A stretch of DNA of 64,000 nt from Malurus cyaneus samueli (lineage: Eukaryota > Chordata > Aves > Passeriformes > Maluridae), in contig CM019216.1 of the NCBI GenBank assembly GCA_009741485.1, positions 25,775,787-25,839,786 on the forward strand, given 5' to 3'. The notes beneath the pieces are model-generated. The model saw only the letters and a list, made by a program, of their open reading frames with translations, searched no databases and had not been told where the DNA came from. The translations under genes were made by a program, and so were the position numbers. Below, piece by piece: positions 38,427 to 50,575 of this stretch. Position 1 is the first letter of the stretch, and every line of letters starts with the position of its first letter.

Positions 38427-39416
38427 TCAGTGACAACTGGTGTCCTTCAGGGATTTGTAATTGAATCATTGTGATTTAATATCTTCATTTATAACATATA
38501 TGAAGTGATCACGTGCACCCTCAGAAAATTTGCAATGACTTCAAGTCAAGTGATGCTTTTGTCACAACCAAATGATGGAATGTCATCCAGAGGGACCTGG
38601 ACTGGTTCCAGAAGTGGGTCCATGGGAATCTCAAGAAGTTTAGCATCGCCAAGAGCAAGGTGCTGCCCTTGGGTCAGAGGACCCCTTGTATCAATGCAGG
38701 CTGGGGGATGAACAGATCCAGAGCATCCCTGAGAGGAAGAACTTGGGGATGCTGGTGGATGAAAGGCTGGACATGACCTGGCAATGGGCCCTTTCAGTCC
38801 AGGAAACCAAACTTTTCCTGGGCTACCTCAAAAGCAACATGACCAGCAGGGTGAGGGAGAGAATCCTGCCCCTTTGCTCTGCTCTGGTGAGATTCCCCCT
38901 GGAGTGCTGCATCCAGCTGTGGGATTCTCCAGCACAGAGAGACCCCAGAGCTGGATGCTTTGTATTAGCAAATCCAGAGAAGGATCAGCAAGATGGTTAA
39001 AGAGATGGAGCACCTCTCCTATGAGGAAAGGCTGACGGAAGAATTATGTTTCTTCAGTTTGGGGTGAATAAGTCACAGCTTTTCAGTAGTTTAAGAAAGC
39101 CTACAAAAAGATGGAGAGGGACTTTTTAAGAGTGTGTAGTGACAGGACAAGGGGGAACAGCTTCAAACTTAAAGAGAGTTGGTTTAGATTAAAGAAATTT
39201 ACTGTGGGGGTAACGAGATAAAGGAACAGGCTGCCCAGAGAAGTTGTGGATGCTCCATCCTTGGAAGTGTTCAAGGCCAGGTAGGAGAGAGCTCTGAGGA
39301 AGATGATGTAGTGGAAGCTGTCCCTGCCCATGATGGGGGGTTGGAACTTGATGGTCCCTTTCAGCCTTTAAGGTCCCTTTCAACCCAGGCAATTCTGTGA
39401 TTCTATGATTCTATCA
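38427..39416 (+). mobile_element. CR1 LINE, longest copy, plus strand
   Basis: A CR1 copy of about 990 bp, the longest in the window. It starts in the C-terminal part of the reverse transcriptase domain (GTGACAACTGGTGTCCTTCA, CR1 motif VxxGVPQGS-like). It passes the catalytic (Y/F)ADD region, where AAATTTGCAATGACTTCAAG carries an apparent one-base loss that destroys the motif. It then runs through ATCCAGAGGGACCTGGACTG, CAGGCTGGGGGATGAACAGA, TGCTGGTGGATGAAAGGCTG and the UTR to the octamers ATTCTGTG, ATTCTATG, ATTCTATC at 39392-39415. The frame 38686-39000 retains recognisable ORF2 protein (LGMLVDERLDM, LPLCSALVRFPLE). The element is dead because of frameshifts and 5' truncation. Confidence 0.93.
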
Positions 39417-41869
39417 TTAGCTCACATTGAATTTTTTTTTAAAGAAAAATCCTTCTTCCTAGTCAATATTACTCCAACAAAATAAGGATGATATGTTACT
39501 TTTGTCATAATGAAGTGATTCTTTTGGAGAATGCCAAGAGGTTTTTAATAATAACATTAACGGGGGAAGTTGATTCAATTTCCTTCTTATTAAATCAGAC
39601 TACTAATCTCAGACTGAAATCTTACAAGTACAATTTTTCTGAAGCTATAACAAATTCTCTGTATACAATAGCAGAACTGCAAAGTGGATGTATTTCTATT
39701 CATTCATTTTTGCACTAATCCACCCCATCCCACCAGTCCTTTCCAAAAAAAGATTAAGACCACCAGCTGTGTGACAAGGAGGTTACACAGAATTAATGCG
39801 AGGAAAAATGGAAGGACCCAAAAAAGTTGCAGGGAGAACCTTGGCTCTGACCCTTTTCCTTTATCAACAGAGAAAAATTCTGTAGGATTCCTATGGGACC
39901 CTGTAACAATCCAGAAGGATTGCTTCCTTTATTCCATAGTGCATCTACAAGAAGAGTAGTTACTATGCCCAGAAAACTTTTTACATGGCCTGAAAATCAC
40001 TGTCTGTTCATATTTTTCTATTGATACAGTTTCTTTTTCAAATGATAATTTTTTATTTGCTCCCAGTGGAACTGAAATGAATTTAAATTTTTTTTTTGTG
40101 TGTCAAACATAGAAAACTGAACTAAGGAACTGAATTCAAGTAAGAATTTACAAGAAACTACTCACCGAGTATAAAATAGTCTCATTTTAAGCAAGTGTCT
40201 GTTGGACTACAGGGACAAGACTAGATTAAGAAATGCATTTAAATTGTGTCATGTTCACTAAAGCTTATAAACAATGACAATGCTTAGCCAGGAACTAGTG
40301 CAATTTAGTTAATGGTTTAAAAATTTGCCCATTGAAAATTACTGAATCCTTGGCATTAAGGAAAGCTTTGCAGCAGGTCATAGTGTTCTATGGGGTTTTG
40401 TAAAGCTACTTCAGAGACAGCCATAAGGACCCCTTTTAGAGAGATCTAATTTCCCTGGAGCTAAGAAAACCAGCATCATAAGACACAAAGATTCCTTCTG
40501 CTCTCCATCCTGCCTACTCTTTTTGGAGTGATATGTTGAGTAATGCTTCACCTTCCCCAAACTCTCTGTTATGTTATTGAATTACAATAGCTAAGAACTT
40601 ATTTTTCAAGCCTGAAGTTTCTGCCTGAGTGCAGAAAACATTTCAAAAATTTTCTTATTTTATGGAAAGAAGAATCCGAGTGAATGAATAGTGGACATGA
40701 GATAGTAGAAGGAAAAAAGTCACCTTTATATAGACTAGGTTATTTGGAACCGTAGAAAATGAGAGAAGATGAGATAGTAAAACAAGGATATGGATGTTTG
40801 AGAAAGAACACAACATTGTAGTTTTGTTTTCATTTTTGTATTAGAATCAAAGATATTATGAAATACACTATTTATGTTAATTGGAATTTATTGAGCAACT
40901 TAGTGGAGGTTTTTAACTATATTTTCCTTCATGCAAACTTATTCTTAAATTTCATTAATTTACATATCAGGGTTTGAATTCCATTTGAAGCATCGAAGCT
41001 TCAAGTATATGCCAATACTTGAAAATACTTGGGTAGATGTTAGAAGTTGTGGTATTTTGTCTGAACCTAATACATTTTTGTTAATTGAATCCTCATCATC
41101 CTTTCCTGCTTTTCTCTGTGTATCCCAAATGAATTCTGTAAGCTGTCAGCCAGATATGTATATTACTGGGGATTTGAAAGATAACCAGAAGCTGAAGAGG
41201 TACAAATTCCAAAGGAATGCTCATGTGAATCAGTAATTGTTTAATTCTCCTCTGTGTAATAAAACAATGTAACTAGAAAGATCAGCCCCAACAGGTGTGA
41301 CACAGACAAATCTGGGTCTTTGAATATCTGGAGTGAAAAGCACCACCAAGTAATTGTCTGTGATGCAGTCATCTCTTATTTATTTTATACTGATTGTTTA
41401 TTGACATATCTCTTCTCTCTGGGTTACGATGACAAAAGAATCCATCGCAGTAGTAAGAAGAGCCATAGACAAAGTATTTTCTCAAATCCAAAATGCAACT
41501 AAGGGAAGAAATGGGAAATTGAAAGGGACTTAATAGAGCTTCTCCAATATCAGAAAACCACGATATACAAGTAATTGTATATCTAGAAAGAGTAGAACTT
41601 TTGTCTTAACTGAGGAAAACATGAGTTAGTTTCATTGTCTCAATTTCTAATTCAGTTGTCAGCATCCTCGCTATAATTAAAAAAAAAAAAAAAAAATAGC
41701 AATATTCAGGAATGTAGCATATTCAGAATGTTATAGTAATGTATTCTAACTATCTATAGCTTCTAAAACTCTGATTTCTTCTATTTATATCTAGTCTATG
41801 CTATCTTACTGATTTTAATTTTTTGCACTGGAGCTTTGTTCTTGTTTTGTTTCACTTTAAAAAAGATCC

Positions 41870-41900
<31 letters not shown>

Positions 41901-42399
41901 TCTATTTTTTTTCTAAAAATTAAGACATGTAGTTTCTGTTCTGTTCTTTTTCAGTCCTATTATTTTTGTTTGCTTGTTTGTCTTCACTATATTCTTTTTC
42001 CTATGAGTTCCTCTAAGAGAACAGAGAAAAAAAATAAGTTTTCCTTAAAATGCAGTTTCCAAAATTATCCTTACCCTTCCTGAAGAAGATCACTGCATTG
42101 TTGGGCAACTTCCAAAATCGTTTTCCTTTATTGGCCAATCTTGAACTAGTAAAGTTTTGATGATTTAAATGATGGCACTGAAAGTCATCCAAGAGGTTAT
42201 GAAATCCTCAGGCTTAGAAATTGTGAAAACTTGCCTGGATGAGCCTCTGAGCAACCTTATATATCATTGAAGTCAGCGTTCTTGAGAGCTAAGTTGTATT
42301 AGGTGAACTTCAGAGATCCCTACCAACATTTTCAATGATGTATTTTGTATTTTGAAAAAAAGAAGGCTACAAATGGCTGCACATCAAAGTTCAAGCAGG
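39417..42399. other. Unique AT-rich DNA with A-tracts
   Basis: No gene or interspersed repeat recognised. It contains A(18) at 41679-41696 and A(24) at 41877-41900. The 40985-41236 frame is open for 83 codons but has no recognisable domain. Confidence 0.45.
41877..41900. repeat. Poly(A) tract, 24 bp
   Basis: Uninterrupted A(24). A shorter A(18) lies 180 bp upstream at 41679-41696. Confidence 0.9.
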
Positions 42400-42647
42400 T
42401 GTTTTGGGGGCCCAGACACCTGCAGAGCTCAGGGACAAAGTCAGGGTGAGGAATTCTGAAAGCAGAGAATAATTAACAGGTGTGGTGTGTGCAGAATCAA
42501 CATGGCTTATCAACATGGAGAGTGTTATCCTGAGGTGGCTTTAAATTGTAGGTGATGAACATCTGGGTCATTATATACATTATATACATACAAGGCTGAG
42601 GACTGACCCTCCAGCTTTCCAGAGTAAAAAGATAGAAAAGGTTTGTT

Positions 42648-42840
42648 ATGATTCTTGTTATGCGAGACCTCTGCAAAAAAGCTTCAGCACATATTGAAAC
42701 TGTGGCCAGTACTTATCAGCTCTGCTTATCAGCTCTGCAAATTCAGCCACCTGTTAAAAACTGCATCCATTGTGGGAAGTTTGCTAAGATGGGAATGGAA
42801 ATGATCCATGCACCATTTGGAAGGATCTTTGTGTGTAGTT
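42648..42840 (+). pseudogene. Possible endogenous retrovirus gag remnant
   Basis: The open frame from 42648 contains PPVKNCIHCGKFAKM near residues 35-49. This resembles the start of a retroviral Gag nucleocapsid zinc knuckle (C-x2-C-x4-H-x4-C). The two leading cysteines and following GK are present, but the histidine and last cysteine positions are lost (K and M). The preceding residues (MRDLCKKASAHIETVA) are loosely reminiscent of a capsid C-terminus. A 13-bp tandem duplication (42712-42724, 42725-42737) interrupts the region. No pro, pol or env similarity follows; an LTR starts about 80 bp beyond the end of this feature. The match is weak and could be chance. Confidence 0.25.
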
Positions 42841-42923
42841 TCAATACTAGGACACAACTGTCATCAACAATATTTCAGTTTTTGGGTGAAGTGTTTATAA
42901 ATGTCCAAGTTTATTTATTGTTC

Positions 42924-43366
42924 TGTCATGGTTTACTTGGTCCAATTTTTGATGGTGCGGGAAAGGACCAAGAAACCACAAAGATGGCTGCTGTGAGGAA
43001 GTTCTAGAAGCTTTCTCCTTCTTCTCCAGCAAAAGGAGTCCTGCCCCCTGTGTTTTAGAGCCAATCCATTATGGCTCTGAGGTTGATGGACAGGCTGCCC
43101 ATCAGGCCTGGGCCAATTGCACAGGTTGGTTACACCTCTGTGATCACATATTATCTAGTATTGAAGAAGAATTCAAAACAAGATAGGGGCGGCCGCCTTG
43201 TAGTTTTTAGATTGTTAGTATGTAGTTTTAGTATCATGCACTGGGGAAAAGCAGAGCAGTTCGTGTTAATTGGGCTTTTGTTCTCCCTTCTGCCCTCTCC
43301 AGTGGGAAGGGAGAGAACGTTGTGGATGCAGTGCTTTTAGCTTTCAGTGCAGTTCAAATCACGACA
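42924..43366 (+). mobile_element. Solo LTR of an avian endogenous retrovirus
   Basis: A 443-bp unit begins TGTCATGGTTTACTTGG and ends CAAATCACGACA, giving TG...CA ends with short inverted termini. Flanking pentamers TGTTC (42919-42923) and TTTTC (43367-43371) differ at one base, consistent with a slightly decayed 5-bp target duplication. Body landmarks are GATGGTGCGGGAAAGGACCA, CAAAGATGGCTGCTGTGAGG, AGAGCCAATCCATTATGGCT and AGTGGGAAGGGAGAGAACGT. It retains CpGs, including GCGGCCGC at 43189-43196. No internal genes follow, so this is a solo LTR. Open frames here (43071-43340) are incidental. Confidence 0.7.
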
Positions 43367-43371
43367 TTTTC

Positions 43372-46157
43372 TTATATGAGTTTAAAGCAGGCAGCTTTAT
43401 TTTGTTTTGTTTGGTGTAGTTTTTAGTTTTTAGTTTTAAAATTAGACATGCTAGAAGAATAAGAGCATTTTGTCTCAGAAACTTAAATCTATAGTAATTT
43501 GGACTCCCATGTTCAGATTTCTTGATTTTTTTAAGAATTAAAAATTAGATCCAAACAAAATGAGGCTATGGCACATCTTATTTTGCAAGTGTGTTTTTTT
43601 ACTAATGCATGTGGAAACAATAGTTTTATTAGCAAAAAAATCACAGGACTAGTTATTCCCATCACAAACTCTCAACAAACTCTCAAACTTCTCTGCCACA
43701 CAATGAATGCAGAAGCAAGCAGAAAGACATTAGCACAAGAATTCAGGATAGTGCTAGGTTAGCTAGCCTTATTCTTTAACTGTAGATATGGATATTTAGC
43801 CAAACACAAAATCATATCAATTTCTTTGTGTTTTAAAATCATCTCCATTAATTGTGTTTTGTTCTGTGTAAGTCAGTTTTGCTATAGTTCATTTATATTC
43901 CTTGTGAGCTATGGTATGTTATGGAAATAGCTATAGGAGTAAAAAATACTAAATAGTTTGTTTCATAGGGGAAAATACCTGTGGTGTTGAAGATCTGACT
44001 GACTTTTAATAGTGACTAGATGCGGCTTCTATTACATTAATCAATTACCAGTGAAAGATTAACCCTCTCACTATGTCTGATCAGGAATTCACCCAGGACC
44101 TGATAAATAATGCTAAATAAAGGTCCTCTGGAGAAGTTACTCAACAACAAATCTTCTTCCTTTCACCCCAAACCCTCTTCCCTGCTATTAGAATGCAATT
44201 TTCTAAAGGAAAAAAGTCAACTGTTGCAGGACATGTCGTGGGAATAGAAAGTAAATTAGTTTCTGGTGAAAGCTTCTCTGAAGATTTGTTTCCTTGAGCA
44301 TGTTTGATTTGCGGAATTCATTCCTGCATGTTGTTCAAAAATGTTAAGGAAACAATTTAAAAAGAATTTAGGGTTTGGGGAAAAGAGCAGGGCAGTAGTA
44401 ATGAAAATATTTTTTAGCTGCCAGGCAGAAAGAGATACTAAACTATATAAGGATGAAGGATTTAGTAAACATTTCTCAATATTGATATTTTTATTGCTCA
44501 TTCAAACTTACTAACAAAATCCTACGAACTTCTCATTTTCTTTTACTATGTTTTCTCAATTCATATGTGAAGCTTACAAATCTTTAAAACATATGCTAAT
44601 TTTATTAGATATATTAAGAAGGAAAAAAAGCATTGAACACTTTCAATGCAGTCCTTTGTGAGAGCACAGTCATTCCTGGATGTTCCTTTCAATCAAAAGA
44701 GAAGGCAAGCAAAAGATTTTTATGTCCTGATTCTTTTTCTTCTCATGTCTTTCAAGAATTCACAAAACTGTGTCATTAGTTTCTGCCTTGGTTACCAGCA
44801 AGGATCTTAAAACAGTTTTTAAATGAAGGTAAACTTTTTGTGTAACAGTTTTGTAGCAACACATTCTGTGTAAACACAACTTATATACAGTTTTTACTAA
44901 GAGTTGAGGGTTGAGTGAGCCTTCCATTAAATTGTGTGCGGATAATATCAGTGAAGCTAACAAGAATTAGATCATGTTGCCTATGACTCACTGCAGGCAA
45001 TCCTCTGACAGTTTAATACAAGATATTTCATGAACTTCAGGACCTTGAGGTTCTAGGGACTTTATTGCCATTCCCTTTTTAGTTACAATAGTTTTTATTC
45101 ACCATATTCTTAGATCTTATACAAATAATGGAGTTCAAATATTTGGAGCTACTCAATTAGCTCTGATATATAACTGATGGATCCAGCTTCCTGTTCTTTA
45201 GATTGACATTATTTTATTTTCATATAATTAATTCATTTCAGGTATGAATCCATCTTGAACTAAATTTCTCGTATGCTGTTCTGAACATGGACTTGAGTGA
45301 CAATTCTGAAACCTTTTTCATATTCTATCCTATTAATTTGCAACCTTAGTTAGTCTTGTTTAAGTCTTTTCCTTCATTGTGTAATGAATACACGCATAAA
45401 TTCTTTAGAGAGTTACAAGGACAATTTATTTGCTGAGGCTAGTGTCATTAACTATATTAAAAATACTTTATTCTGGGCAGCAGGCAGCACATACTTACAG
45501 AGTTCCATGATGTCAGATGAAGAGCTTTTAATGACAGTTCCAAACAAGATCTTTCATAGAAGTGTATGCTGACATTTGGCTTGAATCTCAGCAAAACCAA
45601 AAGTCAGAGTACTGATGAGGGAAATATAGAGGAGGATACATTGAATTCATTTATAAATGTGCTCCCATTGTAAGACACCATTTGTTTTGCCTTAACACAG
45701 AGACAGTATTCATTGAAAGGAGACTGGTCATTTCCTTGCCAGAAGGTCCTGAAACAGGAAAAAAAAAAGAAAAATTTCTTGAAGTTAAAGCTACTTAACA
45801 GTTATTGTTGCTGAAAGTTGCCAAATAAAAATGCTCTATATTTTTAACAATTATCAATATTTGAGTAACATAGCAACACTAAAACATCTATCAATAACAG
45901 TTTCTTGACAGAGTTACCCAAGAGCCTTGAAATGCCTAATTTATTTTTTTTTTTTTAAATTTTAAAAGTGCCCATTTTAAAATTCAAATGGCCACAAAAC
46001 ATGACTTACAGTTCAGCCTAACTTTGAAAGTTAAAACATATCTCCAGTTAGTCAATGTGATTTTGCTTGACAAATTTTCCTAGGTAACCTTGTCTAGGCT
46101 CGGTTTTTCAGATTTTCCAGAGACAATGAATTTGGTATTCTATAATCATTTTCATTA
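43372..46157. other. Unique AT-rich DNA, nothing identified
   Basis: No gene or interspersed repeat recognised. Around 44020-44110 the sequence is of higher complexity with an ATTAATCAATTA homeodomain-like cluster, but nothing further supports a call. Confidence 0.45.
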
Positions 46158-46208
46158 AATATATATGCATATATATATTTATACATATGCACGCACACAC
46201 ATATATGC
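46158..46208. repeat. AT/CA-rich dinucleotide repeat
   Basis: Mixed (AT)n and (CA)n array: ATATATATGCATATATATAT followed by TTATACATATGCACGCACAC. Confidence 0.8.
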
Positions 46209-46523
46209 TAGAGTTGAGGGATTTATTATGCATTGTTGTTTCTTGGGAATAACATCAAGCTTTCAAATAGGAAATATCATAAAGAAAGCACGTTTCTTCT
46301 AAAGGCTGGGATAATCACATGGGAGGAGATTCAGCCACCTGTTTCCAAATCTGCCTAGATAGTTTATAATGCATAGTCATGGGAGATGAATCAGAGAGCA
46401 GGACTGATTTAAGCTTGTTTTCTGAATATTAGAAACTTAGAGAATTAAATTACACACAAGTTGTTTCTAGGGTTAGTGGAGAAAAGGACCTTTATTAGAA
46501 TTTAATCCAAATGTAAGTATGTA

Positions 46524-46800
46524 TATTAGGTTTGTGTATAAATGTTTAGTAGCAGGGTGGCTTTGTGAGAAGCTGCTAGAAACTTCCCCTACATCTGATA
46601 TAGTCAATGCCAGCTGGCTTCCACATTGATTTGACACCGGCCAAGGCTGAGTCCATCAGCGACTGTGGTAGTACCTCTGGGACAATACAGTCAGGAAGAG
46701 GGCAAAAACAGTCCAAAACAACTAAGTAACTGCAGTAAAAAAGTGAAGTGAGGATACATGAGAGCAACTCCTCACTGCAAAGATTTCATTGACTTAATGG
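46524..46800 (+). mobile_element. Avian endogenous retrovirus LTR fragment, plus strand
   Basis: GAGAAGCTGCTAGAAACTTC, AGTCAATGCCAGCTGGCTTC, GGCCAAGGCTGAGTCCATCA and GCGACTGTGGTAGTACCTCT, in this order, match a common avian endogenous retrovirus LTR in forward orientation. Continuing purine-rich text (GTGAAGTGAGGATACATGAG) fits the same LTR. The ends are decayed and I see no target duplication. No viral coding sequence lies beside it. The 46576-46767 minus-strand frame is incidental. Confidence 0.6.
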
Positions 46801-49800
46801 CTCAACAGATTAAGCTTGGCTTTTTTTTAGGTAGAAATGTTGGGTAGTATCTTGATTCAATATAGTGCTATCCTTTAAACTAGAAATAAATAGCCATGTA
46901 ACTGAACTGTACATATCCAAAGGAAAAAAAAGTGCATGTCTTCTTGTTTTTCTACCAAACAGATAGGTTTAAAGCAAATCTCGGGGGTGTTATTGAAGAA
47001 ATTAATTACATAAATTTAAAGAACTGGATTTTAAACAACTTAATCAAGTTCTGTTTCTTTAGTATTTTCATATATTTCTGCTTTTAAAGATATCTTATTG
47101 AAAGGGAAGACAAACCTTAATTTATATGCAAGTGTGTTTAAGTGTGTGGGGCTGTATGAATATGCACAATATCCACTGATTTCATAGTGAGTGCCAACTG
47201 CAAATGCCTTACGGCTTTTTGTACTAGATTTTATCTTTCCATTTTTATTTGATTTTTTAGAAATCCTTTTAGAAATATGGTTTCCTTCTCTTGCTTTTTT
47301 CCTCCAGGCTATTGTTTATCCCAATGGAAAAATTCCTTATAACCAGGATTTGTATCTTAAACATAAATACTGACAACTTGCCTAGGGCTATATTGCCTAT
47401 AGAAGCAATTACAGAATGACTGGATTGCACATGAGCAGTCCACAATAAACTTTTTACTGCAAATGTCTTTTAAATAGAAATACATTACCATTAGAAAATG
47501 TTGGTTTTGGCTGCAAAGCTAAAGGCAGAACATCAACAAATCTAAAATGCTTTCAGCCCTGAGGAAAAAAATATTCTATTTTGTGAAATAAGAGTGTGGA
47601 ATTATAAAAAAGCAGTTTATAAAAAATCCCTGACTAACCATGTCTCTTTTCCCATATTTAGCAATCTCCCTCCACTCTCCCCTTCCCTCTGAAAGAAACA
47701 ATGCCTTCCATCTATTTTTTTTTTTCTATTTTGAGCAAGCATTTCCTTAACCCATTGTATTTTATTCCTCTAAAACTGATAGTGTGCTAGTTTTCTTCAA
47801 AATTGTTTAGAACAAAAACTTGTTTCTACTCTATCTTTTTACACTCCCTTTGTGCCAAAGCTTCCCCTTATGTCTTTGTCAGATAAAAAGCAATAAAATG
47901 CCTTACTTTCATCATACTACAAGCATAGCAGTGATAAATATTATAGAGAAAATTCTTCAAAGGACAAAAATCTTTTCTAGAAGATACTGCAATGTCAGAT
48001 GTCTCATCATAACAAGAATTCCCATTCTGCCCCTCTTACTTAGGAGGTGTTATTTAGGGTGGTGAAAAGTTGCAACTGAAGAAACCAAATTTTAAACATT
48101 TTAAAATTTTATTGCAAATACATATCTAGTTATATTTCTTTTTAAGATAGACAAATTATCCTTGTATTTATAGATACATGTGCTATTTTAATCTCTTAAA
48201 TTTTATTTTAAATTAACGTCATATGACTGCCAAAATAGACAACCTTGCTTATACACAATGCTAAATAATTTCAAATCACTGTTGTGCAGGACTTGTTGAT
48301 ATATGCATAAAATTGTTGCAGGATGAAGACCTTTGAGCTAGATTGAACTGGCAAACTGAACTTTTTCCATTTAAGTAATTTCTATTTTCTCTATTAGGTA
48401 GCTTTGTTTCTCATACAAACACCTGTATATGTTCAAGTATGTGCATCTGTTTCTGGTTAGATGAACAACTGAAGAGAAAAAGAGAATTTATAAATTACTT
48501 TGGGGAGGAAATTGTAACAGAAAAACATTAGATTCAGCCATCTGTTTAATCTATACCTGAGTGGCTAGGAAGTTAATTTATTAATAATAAAGCCAGCAAA
48601 TGCTTGATAGTTTACATTTTATTTTTTGACATTATTTTAGATAAATTCCCTTAATCAAGCAAATAAAGTATAAATCTATAATTAAAACATTTCTGATAAA
48701 AACCCATGTAGATTAGATTAGATCTTGTCAGTCAGCTCTGAACAGAAGTCGAATGCCTGCATTACAAAGGGTCTTCCCATGAGTCCAAGAATTCAGCTTT
48801 CCAAAACAAAATGAGAAACAGAATCCTTTTAAAGAAAGATGAAGTCCTAAAGGACTTCCTGATTTTTCAATTATTTGTAACTTCTTAAACATTTATACCC
48901 TTCAGTTCAGATCCGTGTCTCTAATTTATATTTAATATGTATAACAGATCTAAAAAAAATCCCAAAACAAATAAAGCACCTTGGGCTTTTTTTTCTCTGT
49001 CTTTCACTGAGTCCATTTTCAATGACTCATTTTAGAGAACAGAAGTCACTGTTCTTCGAGTTTCCCTCCATTAATGCCACTTTTGACTCTATGCTTAATC
49101 ATTTAAACCTAGAGAGCTTCACTTATGGCTACTTTGGATCCTATGCAAAACTCTTTATAAAGGATATTTACATGATATTGAAAAACTTCATTACTTCTCA
49201 TTAAATTAAAAACTTAATTTTATAACAGAAAGTATAAGATAAATATGAAGATCACACTGTCACCTTAAACAGCCCTGGATTTGACCATGTTTGTGGGTGC
49301 CATTAACTAAAAGTTAAAAAAAAAAATAATTTCCCAATCTAAACAATAGAGACCATAAATTTCAAAGTAACCGTGTGTGCAACCGAATCTGCTAGTACTG
49401 ATAAAAATTTAAATTCTATCCTTTTCATAGCTAAGTGACATTTTTATACAGCCTTCAGTGCAGCAGAATGACATCTTTTTGCTGACTTCTTGATATTCTT
49501 TTAAATAAAAAGAAGAAAAACATAAGCAATTGATATCAATACTCTGAGCATCACAGGATTCAGCATTTGGCACCAGAGAAAAATAATTATTTCCCTGCAT
49601 TAAGTATATGTCTAATATAATACCTGCTAGAGTAACCCTGCCTGGAAATGAGTAAGGTATTGAAATAAAAGCAAACACTGACACATCAAACAGTCTGCTA
49701 ATAAAGATGACACCTGGAGGTGTGTTTTAATTACTTTTATTTGGATAAATAGAATTAATGGTTTAAAGTAATTTCAATTTACTCAGAATTTTGAGAGGCC

Positions 49801-50549
49801 CAAAACAAAGAGCTGGGTCCCAGAATACATCTCACAGACACCCTAAAACACTGTTGTCTTAAAATTTTCCTTTCCCCCCTATTACTTATATAATGAATTT
49901 CTGAAAATTTAAAAAAATTATGTTTAACTGCTGACTACAGTGTGTTGGGACGTAGGATGTTGTCATGCTCAGATGATAGATAAGGGCTTGGATCTCTTTG
50001 GACCCAAGAGAAAATTAATCTTTGGACTGAACCACCTTCAATTTAGCTAAATTAATCAATCCTGACTTAGTTACAACTAGTGAGATATCATTTAAAGGGG
50101 ACAAAATATCTACCTTGTATTTAATGAGAAAGTTTAAATAAAAACAAGACCGTGGACTTTCCAATGTTCCAAAACCTGAAGTCTTTCGAGCATATCAGGA
50201 TACAAAGTTTTGGAAAAAATTGATGACATCTATTTATCTCAGGAGGTTTCAGGAACAGGTGGCAACTAAGCTCTGTTTTTGAGGTGCTACAGTTTGAATT
50301 TAGTTATGAGAGTTGAGGCATTCTTTTGTGGTTAAGGGTCTGTTTGCAATGATTCATTAACTGACCAATATTTAAATAAAATATCAGAATATCAGCTTTA
50401 TAAGAACTAATTTTAATATCTGAGTTGTAGTCTTTCATAGATCTGGTATCCAAAATGATGATCTCATGCAGCTTATAATTATTTTTTAAGTCCATCAGTA
50501 CATGTCATCATGCCTAAATTAAGAAATATTTCCCTGTGTTTTGTCTTTA
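46801..50549. other. Unique AT-rich DNA, nothing identified
   Basis: No gene or interspersed repeat recognised. A pyrimidine-rich patch (CTCCCTCCACTCTCCCCTTC) lies near 47666. Short open frames show no domains. Confidence 0.45.
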
Positions 50550-50575
50550 ATATATTATATATATATATATATATA
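50550..50575. repeat. (TA)n microsatellite
   Basis: Near-pure TA dinucleotide array of about 26 bp. Confidence 0.9.
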
